From the NCBI RefSeq assembly GCF_027622875.1, contig NZ_JAPZVP010000025.1:1-64000 (forward strand): 64,000 nt of DNA, read 5' to 3'. Positions 51,643 to 61,922 of the stretch are shown piece after piece. The notes under the pieces were generated by a model. It had not been told where the DNA came from, searched no databases, and worked only from the letters and a program-made list of their open reading frames with translations. The DNA comes from Glycomyces luteolus (GTDB lineage: Bacteria; Actinomycetota; Actinomycetes; Mycobacteriales; Micromonosporaceae). Both the position numbers and the translations under genes were made by a program. Numbering within the stretch: the stretch's first letter is position 1; each line of letters begins with the position of its first letter.

Positions 51643-52464
51643 TCAGGGCTTGTAGGCGAGGCCGGCCATGATGATCCGCTGGTGCTCCTCGAGGTCCTCC
51701 ACGGCCGGGACCTCCCGGTCGGGCTCCCCGGGGAACCAGCGGGTCGGGTACTCGATGCCCGGAGGCACGAGCGGCAGCCCCTGGAAGTGCGCCTCGATCT
51801 GCTCGGGCGTGCGGATCCAGCCGTTGCCGAGGGCCTGGATGCAGGACTTCTCCATCGCCTTCTGCTCCGGGTAGCCGGTGTCGGCGAAGTCGGTGATGTG
51901 CAGGTAGGACCCGCTCGGGCAGGCGTCGAGCAGCGTCTTGATCCAGTTGCCCGGCTCCTCGTCGGGGTGGAAGTGCATCATCAGGCCCACGACCATCAGC
52001 CCGACGGGGCGGGTGAAGTCGATGAACTTGTTGACCTCGGGGTGGTCCAGGATGGTCTGCGGGTCGCGCAGGTCCGCGGTCACGATCGTCGTGGAGTCGT
52101 TGGTGGCCAGCAGCGCCCGCCCGTGCGCGAGCACGATCGGGTCGTTGTCCACGTAGCAGACCTTGGCGTTCGGGTTGATCCGCTGCGCCACCTGGTGGGT
52201 GTTCTCCATCGTCGGCAGGCCGGCGCCGATGTCGAGGAACTGGTCGATGCCCTGCCGGACGACGTAGTCCACGCCCTTGGTGAGGCCGAGGCGGTTGTCC
52301 TGGCTGGCCTCCTTGATCTTCGGCACGTGCTTCGCGATCATGGCGGCGCCTTCGCGGTCGACCGCGAAGTTGTCCTTGCCGCCGAGGGTCGCGTCGTAGA
52401 CACGGGCAATGGAGGGCTTGGAGATGTCGAAGTCGGGGACGTACTCTTCTGCGTTCTCTGCCAT
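51643..52464 (-). CDS. DUF574-family SAM-dependent methyltransferase
   Basis: 273 aa from the ATG at 52464. IARVYDATLGGKDNFAVDRE near 19-38 is the DUF574 hallmark. SAM-binding DIGAGLPT near 75-82 and acidic CYVDNDPI near 101-108 follow. Actinobacteria carry many paralogs, often near XRE regulators and DUF397 genes; none has a known acceptor. Monocistronic and convergent with the regulator. Confidence 0.88.
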   Translation of the reverse strand: MAENAEEYVPDFDISKPSIARVYDATLGGKDNFAVDREGAAMIAKHVPKIKEASQDNRLGLTKGVDYVVRQGIDQFLDIGAGLPTMENTHQVAQRINPNAKVCYVDNDPIVLAHGRALLATNDSTTIVTADLRDPQTILDHPEVNKFIDFTRPVGLMVVGLMMHFHPDEEPGNWIKTLLDACPSGSYLHITDFADTGYPEQKAMEKSCIQALGNGWIRTPEQIEAHFQGLPLVPPGIEYPTRWFPGEPDREVPAVEDLEEHQRIIMAGLAYKP

Positions 52465-52644
52465 CGGTGCAGCCTCTTCGTCGAAGGAACGGTGAAAATA
52501 TCGTACGACCTGGATCACATGGACGAACGTGGGGATCACCCCATCGGGCCACAGTGCTCACATTTGCTTCAGACGAATCATCAACCACAGCAAGCACTTC
52601 TGGTGACAACGGTCCACTGCGGTCGCTCGCGGGGCCGGGGAACG

Positions 52645-52678
52645 GCGAAGGGCCCGTGCGCTTTCGCACGGGCCCTTC
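52645..52678 (-). terminator. perfect 15-bp terminator of the LCP gene
   Basis: CGAAGGGCCCGTGCG, CTTT loop, exact complement, 11 bp past the LCP stop at 52690 on the minus strand. Confidence 0.78.
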
Positions 52679-52689
52679 GGTCGCTGTCG

Positions 52690-53829
52690 CTATTCCTCTT
52701 CGTCCTCGGGGTTGGCCGCGATCCACTCCTCGACCTTGTCGTCCCGCACGGCCTCCCAGAGGCTCACGGCCTCGGGGTTGCTCGGCTCGGGGTCCTGGGG
52801 GTCGTCGGCGTAGATGACGACGGACTGGCCGCCCTGCTCGCCGGTGCCGAGGTTCGGGGTGGTCATGAAGACCAGGTCGTCGCTGCGCATGTCCATCAGG
52901 TTGATGGCGGTGGAGACCGCGTTGAACTCGGTGTCCACCTTCACCGCATCCGAAGTGGAGTCGATGAACGCGGTGAGCTTGTCCTCGTCGGTGAGCACCC
53001 CGGCGCTGAGCGCGGAGTCCATGATGGCCTTGATGAGCTCCTGCTGGTGGCGCATGCGGGCGAAGTCGCCCTCGTTGTACTGGTACCGCTGGCGCACGTA
53101 GTCGAGGGCCTGCTCGCCGGTCAGCTCGGTCGGCCCGGCCGGGTAGAACATGTGCTCCCCGTGGATCGACTCGATGCCGGGCGGGTCGGTGATGTAGCCG
53201 TCGGCGTCGGCCGCCTGGATGTCCATCGTGACGTTGCCCAGGGCGTCGACGACCTTGATAAGGCCGTTGAAGTTGATCTCGACGATGTGGTCGATGCGCA
53301 CGCCGGTGAGGTTCTCGATGGTGCGCACCGTGAGGTTCACGCCGCCCCACGCGTAGGCCGCGTTGAACTTGTCGGTGGTGTCCGAGACCGTCGCGTCGGG
53401 GTCCTCGGGGATGTACACGTAGAGGTCGCGCGGGATCGAGATGCCGTACGCCGCGTTGCCGTCCTCGTTGACGTGCATGAGGATCGTGGTGTCCGAGCGG
53501 GCGTCGGCCTCGTCCTCGCCCTCGCGGTGGTCCGAGCCGATCACGAGGAGGTTCAGCGCCTGGTTGGTGCGCTCGGGGCGGTCCTCTTCGGGGATCGCGT
53601 CGAGGTCGAACGCGCGGTCGAGGTCGGCGTTGGTGCTGTTGGCGGTGGACCAGACGGCGAAGCCGCCGCCGGCCGCCGCGATGGAGGCCACCAGGCCGAT
53701 CCCGGAGCCGATGAGGCCCCGGCGGGTGGGGCCGCCGGCCGCCGCCTGGGCGACCCGGGCTCCGCCGCCGCTGCCGCCTGCGGGCGGCACCGAGGCGCTG
53801 CCGCGGTAATTGGAGCCATATTGCGTCAT
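52690..53829 (-). CDS. LytR-CpsA-Psr family glycopolymer ligase
   Basis: 379 aa. A short basic start and one membrane anchor (about 38-60) precede the LCP domain: LLVIGSDHREGEDEADARSDT near 94-114 with its arginine and aspartates, SIPRDLYVYIP near 132 and YVRQRYQYNEGDFARMRHQQ near 250. The family transfers polyprenyl-linked glycopolymers onto peptidoglycan at the outer membrane face. It ends a three-gene operon with the sugar transferase and epimerase, and so may attach their product to the wall. An acidic tail closes the protein. Confidence 0.93.
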   Translation of the reverse strand: MTQYGSNYRGSASVPPAGGSGGGARVAQAAAGGPTRRGLIGSGIGLVASIAAAGGGFAVWSTANSTNADLDRAFDLDAIPEEDRPERTNQALNLLVIGSDHREGEDEADARSDTTILMHVNEDGNAAYGISIPRDLYVYIPEDPDATVSDTTDKFNAAYAWGGVNLTVRTIENLTGVRIDHIVEINFNGLIKVVDALGNVTMDIQAADADGYITDPPGIESIHGEHMFYPAGPTELTGEQALDYVRQRYQYNEGDFARMRHQQELIKAIMDSALSAGVLTDEDKLTAFIDSTSDAVKVDTEFNAVSTAINLMDMRSDDLVFMTTPNLGTGEQGGQSVVIYADDPQDPEPSNPEAVSLWEAVRDDKVEEWIAANPEDEEE

Positions 53830-53963
53830 GGCCCCAGCTTACGTGGTGACCGCCAAGGACCTCGGGCGTGGAAGCCCCAGTCGTACCTCGGAATCCTCTC
53901 AGGTGACGGTGAGTCCGAGCACCCTGCGGATTGGCGGCACTGCGCTCGCTGGCGAGTCGCGCT

Positions 53964-54920
53964 CTACCTCGGGCGCGACTCCGTCGCGAAGTAGTCGATC
54001 GTCGTCTTGAGACCCGACTCATAGTGCACCTGCGGCTCGTAGCCGAGCAGCTCGCGGGCGGCGGTGAGGTCGGGGCGGCGGCGCTCCGGGTCGTCCGAGG
54101 GACGGTCGGTGTACTCGATCGTCGAGGGCGAACCGGTGAGCCGGAGGATGATCTCGGCCATCTCGCGGACGGTGAGCTCGTACTCGGTGCCGAGGTTGAC
54201 CGGGCCGTACTCCCCCGATTCAAGGAGCATGACCAGGCCGCGCACCAGGTCGTCGACATAGCAGAGCGAGCGGGTCTGGGTGCCGTCGCCGTGGATGGTG
54301 AGCGGCTCGCCCGCGAGGGCCTGCGAGATGAAGTTGGGGATGACGCGGCCGTCGTCGGGGCGCATCCGCGGGCCGTACGTGTTGAAGATCCGCACGATCG
54401 CCGCGTCGAGGCCCTTGTGGCGGTGGTAGGCGGCGACGGCGGCCTCGCTGAAGCGCTTCGCCTCGTCGTAGCAGGAGCGGATCCCGATCGGGTTCACGTT
54501 GCCCCAGTAGGACTCCGGCTGCGGGTGCACCTGCGGGTCGCCGTAGACCTCGGAGGTCGAGGCCATGAGGAAGCGGGCGCCGTCGGCGAGCGCGCGCTCG
54601 AGGGCGTGGAACGTGCCGATCGAGTCGACGCGCAGGATCTCGAGCGGGATGGTCGCGAAGTCGACCGGGCTGGCCGGGCACGCGAAGTGCAGGACCGCGT
54701 CGAACGGCTCGTCCCCGACGGGCAGGCCTTCGGTGACGTCGGCTTCGACCACGGTCAGGTTGGGGTGCTCGGCGAGGTTGTCCCTCGAGCCGGTCACGAA
54801 GTTGTCGACCGCGGTCACGTCGCAGTCCTTCGCCAGGAGCGCGTCGACCAGGTGGCTTCCCACCAGGCCCGCGCCGCCGGTGACGAGGATGCGGCTGCCT
54901 GTTCCGTAAGTAGTCATCAA
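53964..54920 (-). CDS. NAD-dependent sugar epimerase/decarboxylase, UDP-glucuronate decarboxylase-like
   Basis: 318 aa short-chain dehydrogenase of the extended type. TGGAGLVGS at 14-22 binds NAD. Ser/Thr and Tyr-x-x-x-Lys catalytic sites are in STSEVYGD and SCYDEAKR near 122 and 148-155. HFACPASPVDF near 72 and SIGT are characteristic of UDP-glucuronate decarboxylases, which make UDP-xylose. It sits between the sugar transferase and LCP genes. The distinction from other epimerases is moderate. Confidence 0.82.
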   Translation of the reverse strand: MMTTYGTGSRILVTGGAGLVGSHLVDALLAKDCDVTAVDNFVTGSRDNLAEHPNLTVVEADVTEGLPVGDEPFDAVLHFACPASPVDFATIPLEILRVDSIGTFHALERALADGARFLMASTSEVYGDPQVHPQPESYWGNVNPIGIRSCYDEAKRFSEAAVAAYHRHKGLDAAIVRIFNTYGPRMRPDDGRVIPNFISQALAGEPLTIHGDGTQTRSLCYVDDLVRGLVMLLESGEYGPVNLGTEYELTVREMAEIILRLTGSPSTIEYTDRPSDDPERRRPDLTAARELLGYEPQVHYESGLKTTIDYFATESRPR

Positions 54921-55000
54921 GATCCAAGATTATCAGGGTTGGCCTCGCGTTCACCTGGGCGCAAGCTGAGAATTCGCTCCAAGCACCCCGCTGTGCCCCG

Positions 55001-56572
55001 TCAGTACGCGCCCTTTCGGCGCAACACTACAGCGACGGTGCGGAACAGGATCTGAAGGTCGGTCGTGAGCGACCAGTTGTCGACGTAGTAGAGGTCGAGG
55101 CGGACGGCGTCGTCCCAGGACAGGTCCGAGCGGCCCGAGACCTGCCAGAGGCCGGTGATGCCGGGGCGGACGAGCAGGCGGCGGCGCACGTCGCCGAGGA
55201 AGTCGCCGTTCTCGGCGGGGAGCGGGCGGGGGCCGACGAGGCTCATCTCGCCGCGGACCACGTTGATGAGCTGCGGGAACTCGTCGATGGAGGTGCGGCG
55301 CAGCCACTTCCCGACGTTGGTGATGCGCGGGTCGTCCTTCATCTTGAACAGCAGGCCGTCGGTCTCGTTGTGCATCATGAGCGCGGCCTGGCGCTCCTCC
55401 GCGTCGATGTACATGGTGCGGAACTTCCAGCAGGAGAAGGTCTCGCCGTCGCGGCCGACCCGGTTCTGGCGGAAGAAGACCGGCCCGGGGCTGTCCATCT
55501 TGATGGCGATGGCGACGCCGAGGAACAGCGGCGAGAGCAGTATCAGGCCGAGCACGGAGGAGGAGATGTCGAGGACGTTCTTGATCAGCCAGCCGATGCC
55601 GGAGATCTTCGGCTCCTCCACGTGCAGGAGCGGCAGGCCCTCGACGGGGCGGATGTGCACGCGCGGGCCCGCGATGTCCGTGAGCTGCGGGGCGACCACG
55701 AGGTCGCGGCCGGTGCCCTCGAGCTGCCAGGCGAGGCGGCGCAGGTCGGAGGCGTCGGCCGAGGCCGAGCCGCACACGGCGAGCGTGTCGGCCTCGAGCT
55801 GCTCGGCGCAGGTGACGACGTCGGTCCCGGCGAAGACCGGGACCGGGGTGTCGAGGTTGCGGACCGAGGAGGCGCCCTCGGTCACGTATATGCCCACGGG
55901 GACGAGGCCGGCCGCGGAGGCGCGGCGGACCGTCCGGTAGACCTCGAGCGCCTCGGGGTAGGAGCCGATGAGCAGGACGCGCTGCACGCCGCGCCCGGAG
56001 GCGCGCATCCGGTGGAGGCCGTAGCGGGCCCCGTAGCGGAACGCGCAGACGAGGACGGCCGCGGCCAGCAGGATCACCGCGACGGCGACACGCGAGACGT
56101 CCGCTTTGAAGGTGAGCGCGGCGAAGGAGACGAGGGCCAGCATGAACATGGAGGCGCGGATGGTGCGCTTGAACTCCTCGTTGCCCATGCCGAAGTAGCG
56201 GCGGTCGTAGGAACCGGTGCCCCACAGGGCGAGCAGCCACGCGAGGGGCAGGAGCAGCCATACCGTGAGGTAGAAGAAGTGCAGCTGGTTGTCGGTGTCG
56301 AAACCGGCGCTGGGGGAGGCGGTGAGGTTGACGGTGATGACGCTGGCGAGGAGGGCGGCGAGCAGGTCCGCGCCGACGAGGGCGGCCTGGTAGTACCGGT
56401 GCCAGTTGGAGGCGCGGACGAGGCGGCGCCAGGTGGAGCGGGTGACCCCGTTCGTCACGAGCTGCGGGTCACCGGATTCGCGAGTTCGGGCCACCGGCGT
56501 CCCCGTCCGTCCGTACGGAGCACCCCCACTTCCGTGGAGATCCTTTGCTGGGCGTTCCAGGCTCGTAGCCAC
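55001..56572 (-). CDS. polyprenyl-phosphate sugar-1-phosphate transferase (WbaP/CpsE type)
   Basis: 523 aa from a GTG with AGGGA upstream. Four to five N-terminal transmembrane helices are followed by a CoA-binding-like Rossmann region and a final membrane loop. The catalytic C-terminal 200 residues show FFRQNRVGRDGETFSCWKFRTM, RRTSIDEFPQLINVVRGEMSLVGPRP and RPGITGLWQVSGRSDLSW, all bacterial sugar transferase motifs. It starts glycopolymer synthesis by loading a hexose phosphate on undecaprenyl phosphate. First gene of the operon with the epimerase and LCP ligase. Confidence 0.93.
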   Translation of the reverse strand: MATSLERPAKDLHGSGGAPYGRTGTPVARTRESGDPQLVTNGVTRSTWRRLVRASNWHRYYQAALVGADLLAALLASVITVNLTASPSAGFDTDNQLHFFYLTVWLLLPLAWLLALWGTGSYDRRYFGMGNEEFKRTIRASMFMLALVSFAALTFKADVSRVAVAVILLAAAVLVCAFRYGARYGLHRMRASGRGVQRVLLIGSYPEALEVYRTVRRASAAGLVPVGIYVTEGASSVRNLDTPVPVFAGTDVVTCAEQLEADTLAVCGSASADASDLRRLAWQLEGTGRDLVVAPQLTDIAGPRVHIRPVEGLPLLHVEEPKISGIGWLIKNVLDISSSVLGLILLSPLFLGVAIAIKMDSPGPVFFRQNRVGRDGETFSCWKFRTMYIDAEERQAALMMHNETDGLLFKMKDDPRITNVGKWLRRTSIDEFPQLINVVRGEMSLVGPRPLPAENGDFLGDVRRRLLVRPGITGLWQVSGRSDLSWDDAVRLDLYYVDNWSLTTDLQILFRTVAVVLRRKGAY

Positions 56573-56788
56573 TGCACATCCCTGCGGTCGTCAGCTTACG
56601 GTGGAGGTGAGTGTCGGGGGCGGAGATCAGCGCTGCGTCTCTGACTGCGCCTTCTCGAGCTGGGCGGCCCGCCGACACGGTACCCGACAACCTACACCTA
56701 TTCCGCTCCTGCGGTATGTTCGGCCGAGCTGAAAGCCGTCCACGCCACCCCGCCACCGCATGACACAGCACCGCAGAAGGACCGCCCT

Positions 56789-57949
56789 GTGAAGATCGTC
56801 ATCGCCCACAACCGGTACTCCTCGGCGCAGCCGTCGGGCGAGAACACGATCGTGGACTACGAGATCGGTGCGCTGCGCGAGGCGGGCGTCGAGGTGGTGC
56901 CGTTCCTGCGGTCCTCGGACGAGATCGCCTCGCTTCCGGCGCATAAGAAAGCAGTACTCGCCGCGTCACCGGTCCACGCGGCCGGGACGCAGCGGGAGCT
57001 CGCGGCGCTCCTCGATCGCGAGCGGCCCGACCTGCTGCACTTGCACAACCCGTACCCGCTGCTGTCGCCGTCGGTGGTGGGCACCGCCCACAAGCACGGG
57101 GTCAAAGTGGTGCAGACCATTCACAACTACCGGCACGACTGCGTGAACGGGCTCTACTTCAGGGACGGCCACGACTGCCGCGACTGCCACGGGAAGCGCT
57201 GGAACGCGCCCGGCGTGATCCACGCCTGCTACCGGGGTTCGCGGGCGCAGAGCGCCGTGATGGCGGTCGCGCTCGGCGTGCACCAGGGGACGTGGCGCGG
57301 CGTGGACCGCTTCATCGCGCTCACCGACGCCATGGCGGACTACCTGCGGAGCATCGGCATCCGCGACGACCAGATCCAGGTGAAGCCGAACGCCGTGGCC
57401 GACCCCGGCGCCGTGCCGCTCGGCGAGGGCTTCCTGTTCGGGGCGCGGCTGGTGCCGGAGAAGGGCGTGGCGCTGCTGCTCGACGCGTGGCGGCAGGCCG
57501 ACCTGCCCGGGCAGGTGCTGCGCATCGCGGGCGACGGGCCGCTGCGGTCCCTCGTGGAGCGTGCCGCGGCCGAACGCGGCGACATCGAATACCTCGGCCA
57601 GCTCGAACCCGCCGAGCGGGACGCGGCCCTCGCCGCCTCCGCCGCGGTGGTCATACCCTCGATCTGGCAGGACATCCTGCCCACCACCGGCATCGAGGCG
57701 CTCGCGGCCGGGCGTGCGGTGGTGGCGACGCGGATGGGCGGGGCGCCGTTCATCGCCGGGGCCGGCACCGAGGCGCCCGCGGGCGTGGCGGTCGAGCCGG
57801 ACGCCGCGGCACTCGCACGCGGGCTCGAAGCGGTCGCGAACGACCCGGCCTATGCCGGGAACGCCAGGGCGCGTTATGAATCGGTGTTCGCTCCCGAGGT
57901 GACGCTGCGGCGGCTCATCGAGATCTACGAGGAGCTCATCGAGGCCTGA
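56789..57949 (+). CDS. GT4-family glycosyltransferase
   Basis: 386 aa, GT-B fold. HLHNPYPLLSP near 87 and HNYRHDC near 112 fall in the N-terminal donor-side lobe, with cysteines CRDCHGK near 134 that could form a metal site. The C-terminal lobe has GARLVPEKG near 217 and EALAAGRAVVATRMGG near 300, the retaining GT4 signature. It adds a sugar to a lipid-linked or surface glycan in the cytoplasm. Divergent from the sugar transferase and convergent, 8 bp apart, with the CDP-alcohol enzyme gene. Confidence 0.88.
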   Translation: MKIVIAHNRYSSAQPSGENTIVDYEIGALREAGVEVVPFLRSSDEIASLPAHKKAVLAASPVHAAGTQRELAALLDRERPDLLHLHNPYPLLSPSVVGTAHKHGVKVVQTIHNYRHDCVNGLYFRDGHDCRDCHGKRWNAPGVIHACYRGSRAQSAVMAVALGVHQGTWRGVDRFIALTDAMADYLRSIGIRDDQIQVKPNAVADPGAVPLGEGFLFGARLVPEKGVALLLDAWRQADLPGQVLRIAGDGPLRSLVERAAAERGDIEYLGQLEPAERDAALAASAAVVIPSIWQDILPTTGIEALAAGRAVVATRMGGAPFIAGAGTEAPAGVAVEPDAAALARGLEAVANDPAYAGNARARYESVFAPEVTLRRLIEIYEELIEA

Positions 57950-57957
57950 GGCCCGCC

Positions 57958-58659
57958 CTAGCGGAGGGTCGCGCGGGCGTTGCTCGCGATGCTCGCGAGG
58001 AGGAACAGCGCGTTCACCGCGCCGAAGCCGACCAGGACCACCCACATCAGCTCGGGCCAGATCAGGGCCAGCGCGATCACCGCGATGACGGCGCCGTAGT
58101 CGCGGACGAGCTTGATGAGGCGGACGGCGATGCTGGTGCTCTTGACCATCGAGACGCCGTCGTCCTCCTTGGCCATGACCGCGGTGACGAGGTTGGTCAT
58201 CCACAGCGCGGCGAAGGCCGCGCCGCACCAGGCGGGCATTTCGGGGGTGTAGGCGCTGGTGACGGCCACGACCACGGCGACGACGGAGGCCTGGATGGCG
58301 ATGTCGCAGAGGATGTCGACGCGTGCGCCCGCGTCGGAGCCGGTGCGGGTGACGCGTGCGAGCTGGCCGTCGGCGCAGTCGAGCATGTAGGCGATCTGCC
58401 AGAGGACGAGTGCGGCGAGGGCGACGGGCCACCACGGTGCGCCGTCCTGGGCCGCCGGGATGTAGGCGATGACGCCGGTGCTCACGCCCACGCCGATCAC
58501 CAGGTTCGCGAGTGAGAGGTGGGTGGGCTTGAGGCCCGTTCGCCATGCGGCGTAAGCGAAGTAGGCGGCGCCGCGCTGGTCGAGCAGGGTGGCCAGGCCG
58601 CCGCCGCGGTGGGCGGCGAGGAAGTCGGCGGGGCGGTGGGGCGGGCGCTGCGGAGTCAC
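57958..58659 (-). CDS. CDP-alcohol phosphatidyltransferase
   Basis: 233 aa from a GTG with AGGA upstream. The full catalytic motif DxxDGxxAR(x8)GxxxDxxxD is exact: D94, D97, G98, A101, R102, G111, D115, D119. Six hydrophobic segments. The family moves a CDP-activated alcohol phosphate onto glycerol, inositol or a sugar at the membrane. Substrate unknown; it lies beside the wall-glycan genes rather than phospholipid genes, so a glycan-phosphate role is possible. Confidence 0.9.
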   Translation of the reverse strand: MTPQRPPHRPADFLAAHRGGGLATLLDQRGAAYFAYAAWRTGLKPTHLSLANLVIGVGVSTGVIAYIPAAQDGAPWWPVALAALVLWQIAYMLDCADGQLARVTRTGSDAGARVDILCDIAIQASVVAVVVAVTSAYTPEMPAWCGAAFAALWMTNLVTAVMAKEDDGVSMVKSTSIAVRLIKLVRDYGAVIAVIALALIWPELMWVVLVGFGAVNALFLLASIASNARATLR

Positions 58660-58919
58660 GCGGGCATCCTATAGGGCGCACGTTCCGTTCCCGTTCGGCA
58701 GCGGAACGCGGCGTGGATGACGCCGGTCATGAGCTGCCCTGATACCGATAGTGAACTTCGGAAACCCGGTTGTGTCAAGATCACGACACTACGAGCGACC
58801 GCCGGTCCCTAATATGAGCGCGATCCACACCATTTGGGACGAAAGTGCTTCTCCCTTGGTAGCCAGCACATGACCGAACGTCTTAAGGTTGATGGACCTT
58901 CATTCCTGGGGAGGAAAAT

Positions 58920-60416
58920 ATGGGGGACGAGGTGACCGGTTCTGCCTTGCGGCACTGGGATCATCCCGCGTACACGGCGAGACTCCAGGCGGGTCGGACA
59001 GCCCTTGCGCAGCTGCTGGCCGACCGGCGGCTCGACCGCGACAGGCCCATGACGGGCCTGGAGCTCGAGCTCGACCTCGTTGAGCCGACAGGGGATCCGG
59101 CGTTCGCCAACGATGCGGTGCTCGAGCATCTGCACACCTCGGGCGAGGAGGACGCGCTCTACGGCGCCCAGCATGAGCTGGGCGCCTTCAATATCGAGTT
59201 GAACCTGCCGCCGCGGCTCCTGGACGGGGCCGGGATCTCCTGGTACGAGAGCGATCTGGCGGCGGTGCTGTCCGAGGTGCGGGAGGCCGCGGACAAGGCC
59301 GGGGTGCGGGTGTGTCCTATCGGGACGATGCCGACGCTGTCCACGGACCACATGCACGTGGAGGCGCTGTCGACGGCGCGGCGGTACCGGATCCTCAACG
59401 AGCAGATCATGTCGCAGCGCGGGGAGGACCTGCGGATCGACATCCGCGGGGCGGAGTCGGTGGACTTCACGTCGTCGTCGATCGCGCCGGAGTCGGCGAA
59501 CACGTCGGTGCAGTTCCACCTGCAGGTGTCCCCTGAGGACTTCGCCCGCTACTGGAACGCCGCGCAGGCGATTGCGGGCGTGCAGGTGGCGATGGGCGCG
59601 AACTCGCCGTACCTGTTCGGGCGGCAGCTCTGGGCGGAGACGCGGGTGATCCTGTTCGAGCAGGGGACCGATACGCGGAGGGCGCACCAGCGCGAGGCGG
59701 GGGCGAGGCCGCGGGCCTGGTTCGGCGAGCGGTGGATCGACGGGGTGCTGGACCTGTTCGATGAGAACTACCGGCATTTCGCGCCGCTTTTACCGCTGTG
59801 CGACGAGGAGGACCCGCTCGCGGTGACCGCGGCCGGCGGGGTGCCGTCGCTTCGGGAGCTGCGGTACCACAACGGGACGGTGTACCGGTGGAACCGCCCG
59901 GTCTACGACGTCTCCTCGGGGCGCCCGCATCTGCGGGTGGAGAACCGGGTGGTCGCGGCGGGGCCGACGGCCGCCGACATCTGCGCGAACATGGCGCTGT
60001 TCTACGGCCTGGTGGTGCACTACGCGAACGCGCCGGTCCCGCTGTGCGAGGAGATGGACTTCGCTCAGGCGGCGGCGAACTTCCGTTCGGCGGCGCGGCA
60101 CGGCATCCATGCCGACCAGTGGTGGCCGGGCCGGGGCCTCGTCCCGGCGCGCACGCTGGTGCTGGAGGACCTGCTGCCGAAGGCGGCCGAGGGTCTGGCG
60201 GCGATGGGCGTGGTCAGCCGGGACATCGGGCGTTTCCTCGGGGTCATCGAGGCGCGGTGCCGCCGTGGTGTGAACGGCGCGACCTGGCAGGTCGCGCGCG
60301 TCCAGGTGGCCGAGCACCGGCAGCGGCTGGAGCGGCGGGACGCGTTGCGGGCCATGGTGCTCGACTACGCGGCCCGTTCGGCGGACGGCAAGCCGGTGCA
60401 CGACTGGGAGGTCTGA
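58920..60416 (+). CDS. glutamate-cysteine-ligase-family enzyme
   Basis: 498 aa, GAGGAAAA just before the ATG. The carboxylate-amine ligase (GCS2) pattern appears in TGLELELDLVEP near 45, ELGAFNIELNLPPR near 86-99 and MPTLSTDHMHVEAL near 140. It ligates a glutamate gamma-carboxyl to an amine with ATP; EgtA-type family members make gamma-glutamylcysteine for ergothioneine. No egt genes are adjacent. TAATAT at about 58811 may be a -10. A strong hairpin at 60515-60545 ends it. Confidence 0.83.
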   Translation: MGDEVTGSALRHWDHPAYTARLQAGRTALAQLLADRRLDRDRPMTGLELELDLVEPTGDPAFANDAVLEHLHTSGEEDALYGAQHELGAFNIELNLPPRLLDGAGISWYESDLAAVLSEVREAADKAGVRVCPIGTMPTLSTDHMHVEALSTARRYRILNEQIMSQRGEDLRIDIRGAESVDFTSSSIAPESANTSVQFHLQVSPEDFARYWNAAQAIAGVQVAMGANSPYLFGRQLWAETRVILFEQGTDTRRAHQREAGARPRAWFGERWIDGVLDLFDENYRHFAPLLPLCDEEDPLAVTAAGGVPSLRELRYHNGTVYRWNRPVYDVSSGRPHLRVENRVVAAGPTAADICANMALFYGLVVHYANAPVPLCEEMDFAQAAANFRSAARHGIHADQWWPGRGLVPARTLVLEDLLPKAAEGLAAMGVVSRDIGRFLGVIEARCRRGVNGATWQVARVQVAEHRQRLERRDALRAMVLDYAARSADGKPVHDWEV

Positions 60417-60725
60417 GCGGCCCGCCCACGCTCGACTGAGCGGGTCGAGCGGATCGCTGGCGCTCGGCTCGGAGGTTCGGGCGGATCGCCCGCGAATCTG
60501 CGGTGATACGACGGCGGAGGCCGGGACCTGGGGTCCCGGCCTCCGATTCGCGTCTGCCGGGCTGCGCCGCCTCGGCGATGCCGCCGGCGGCGGCTATAGG
60601 GCATGCCCCTTCCCACCCGCATCCGCCTCCGACCAGCCGAAGAAATGCGATGACTGTCCCACACGGGTCCGACATTCCGGCGAACGCGAGGATGCGTCGT
60701 GCGCCGCTGCCGGCAGCGGCGGCCG
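60417..60725. other. 309-bp convergent intergenic region
   Basis: Contains CGCTCGAC / GTCGAGCG at 60429-60451 and the terminator at 60515-60545. The rest is featureless. Confidence 0.4.
60515..60545. terminator. perfect 14-bp hairpin
   Basis: CGGAGGCCGGGACC with a TGG loop and exact complement. About 100 bp after the ligase stop at 60416 and facing the convergent gene that ends at 60726. Confidence 0.7.
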
Positions 60726-61922
60726 TCAGGCCTCGGGGTCGGTCTCCGGCGTCGTCTCGTCTGAGCCGAGCTTGCGGCGGGTGCGCGCGGTCTTGCGGGC
60801 GCGGCGCTTGGGCTTCTCCTCGGTCTTCGCCTCCGGGTCGGCCGTGAGGGTCGCGCCGCCTTCGACGGGCTTGAGCTCCTGGACCCAGTCGAGTTCGGGA
60901 TCGGGGCCCTTCGCGGGGAGGTCCTTGGTGTCGCCGGTACGGGTGTCGTCGTAGGCCGAGGCGGGCTCGGGGACGGTCCAGCCCGGCGCCGTCTCGACGA
61001 GGCCGGTGCGGTCCTCCCGGGGTTCGGGCTGCGGGGCGTCGTCGATCTGGCCGCCCGCCTTCGGCAGCGCGCAGACGATGAGCGAGCCGAGGAGCCCGGC
61101 GATCGCCGCGTACGGGCCGACGAGGATCACCGACATCGCGTCCGCGCCGTCGACCGGCGAAGGCCCGGCGTAGAGATGCGCGACGGTGACGATGAGCGGG
61201 CCGGCGATGCCCGAGGCCGCCGCGATGCGGTAGCCGGAGCTGGTGATCGGGCCGCGGCGCGCGAGTACGGCCACGACCACGCCGATCAGCGCCGAACCGA
61301 CCACGAACGGGACCGAGATCGCGAAGCCGCGCGTGCCGAGGAACGTGTCCGGCCCGGCCCACGAGCCCCACACGGCGAGCTCGTTGACCGGGGTCGCCCG
61401 GTCGCCGATCTCCACGAACACGGCGAGGATCGCGAGCACCCACACCAGGACCACCGAGGCCCCGACGTTGACCGCGACCGAGCGGGAGCTCAGCCCGATG
61501 AGCGCGAGCGCGAAGCCGACCGCGGCGCCGAGCCCGGCCGAGATGAGCGGATCGATGGGGAAGCTGTTGAAGACCGCGCCCTGCTCCGCCGAGAGCGACA
61601 CGAGCGGGCCGACGGCGAAGGCGCCGAGGGCGCTCGCGAACACTGCGGTCACCCGGATGCCGGGGCCGAGCCGGGCCGAGGCGCGGGAGCCGATCGCGCC
61701 GGAGGCGAGGCCGCCGACCACGCACGAGGCGGCCGAGAACCAGGCCACCCACGCGAGGTTGGCATTCGAGCGGTAGTCGAGGACGGGGTCGGCGGCGCCG
61801 GGTGCGGCGTCCGCCCAGGAGAGGAGCCCGAAACCGTAGGCCAGCCCGAGCTGCGCGAGGGCGGCGAGCGCCGCGACCGCGAACCCGGCGCCGACGGTCT
61901 TCGCGGCGTATCTAGGTGACAT
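60726..61922 (-). CDS. multi-pass membrane protein with charged C-terminal tail
   Basis: 398 aa from the ATG at 61922; the open frame extends upstream to 62246 without a supported start. Eight or so transmembrane helices fill residues 8-290 ([18 protein letters not shown] first). The last 110 residues are hydrophilic: Pro/Glu rich, then [19 protein letters not shown], a basic patch that could bind nucleic acid or acidic lipid. No family recognised. Confidence 0.65.
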   Translation of the reverse strand: MSPRYAAKTVGAGFAVAALAALAQLGLAYGFGLLSWADAAPGAADPVLDYRSNANLAWVAWFSAASCVVGGLASGAIGSRASARLGPGIRVTAVFASALGAFAVGPLVSLSAEQGAVFNSFPIDPLISAGLGAAVGFALALIGLSSRSVAVNVGASVVLVWVLAILAVFVEIGDRATPVNELAVWGSWAGPDTFLGTRGFAISVPFVVGSALIGVVVAVLARRGPITSSGYRIAAASGIAGPLIVTVAHLYAGPSPVDGADAMSVILVGPYAAIAGLLGSLIVCALPKAGGQIDDAPQPEPREDRTGLVETAPGWTVPEPASAYDDTRTGDTKDLPAKGPDPELDWVQELKPVEGGATLTADPEAKTEEKPKRRARKTARTRRKLGSDETTPETDPEA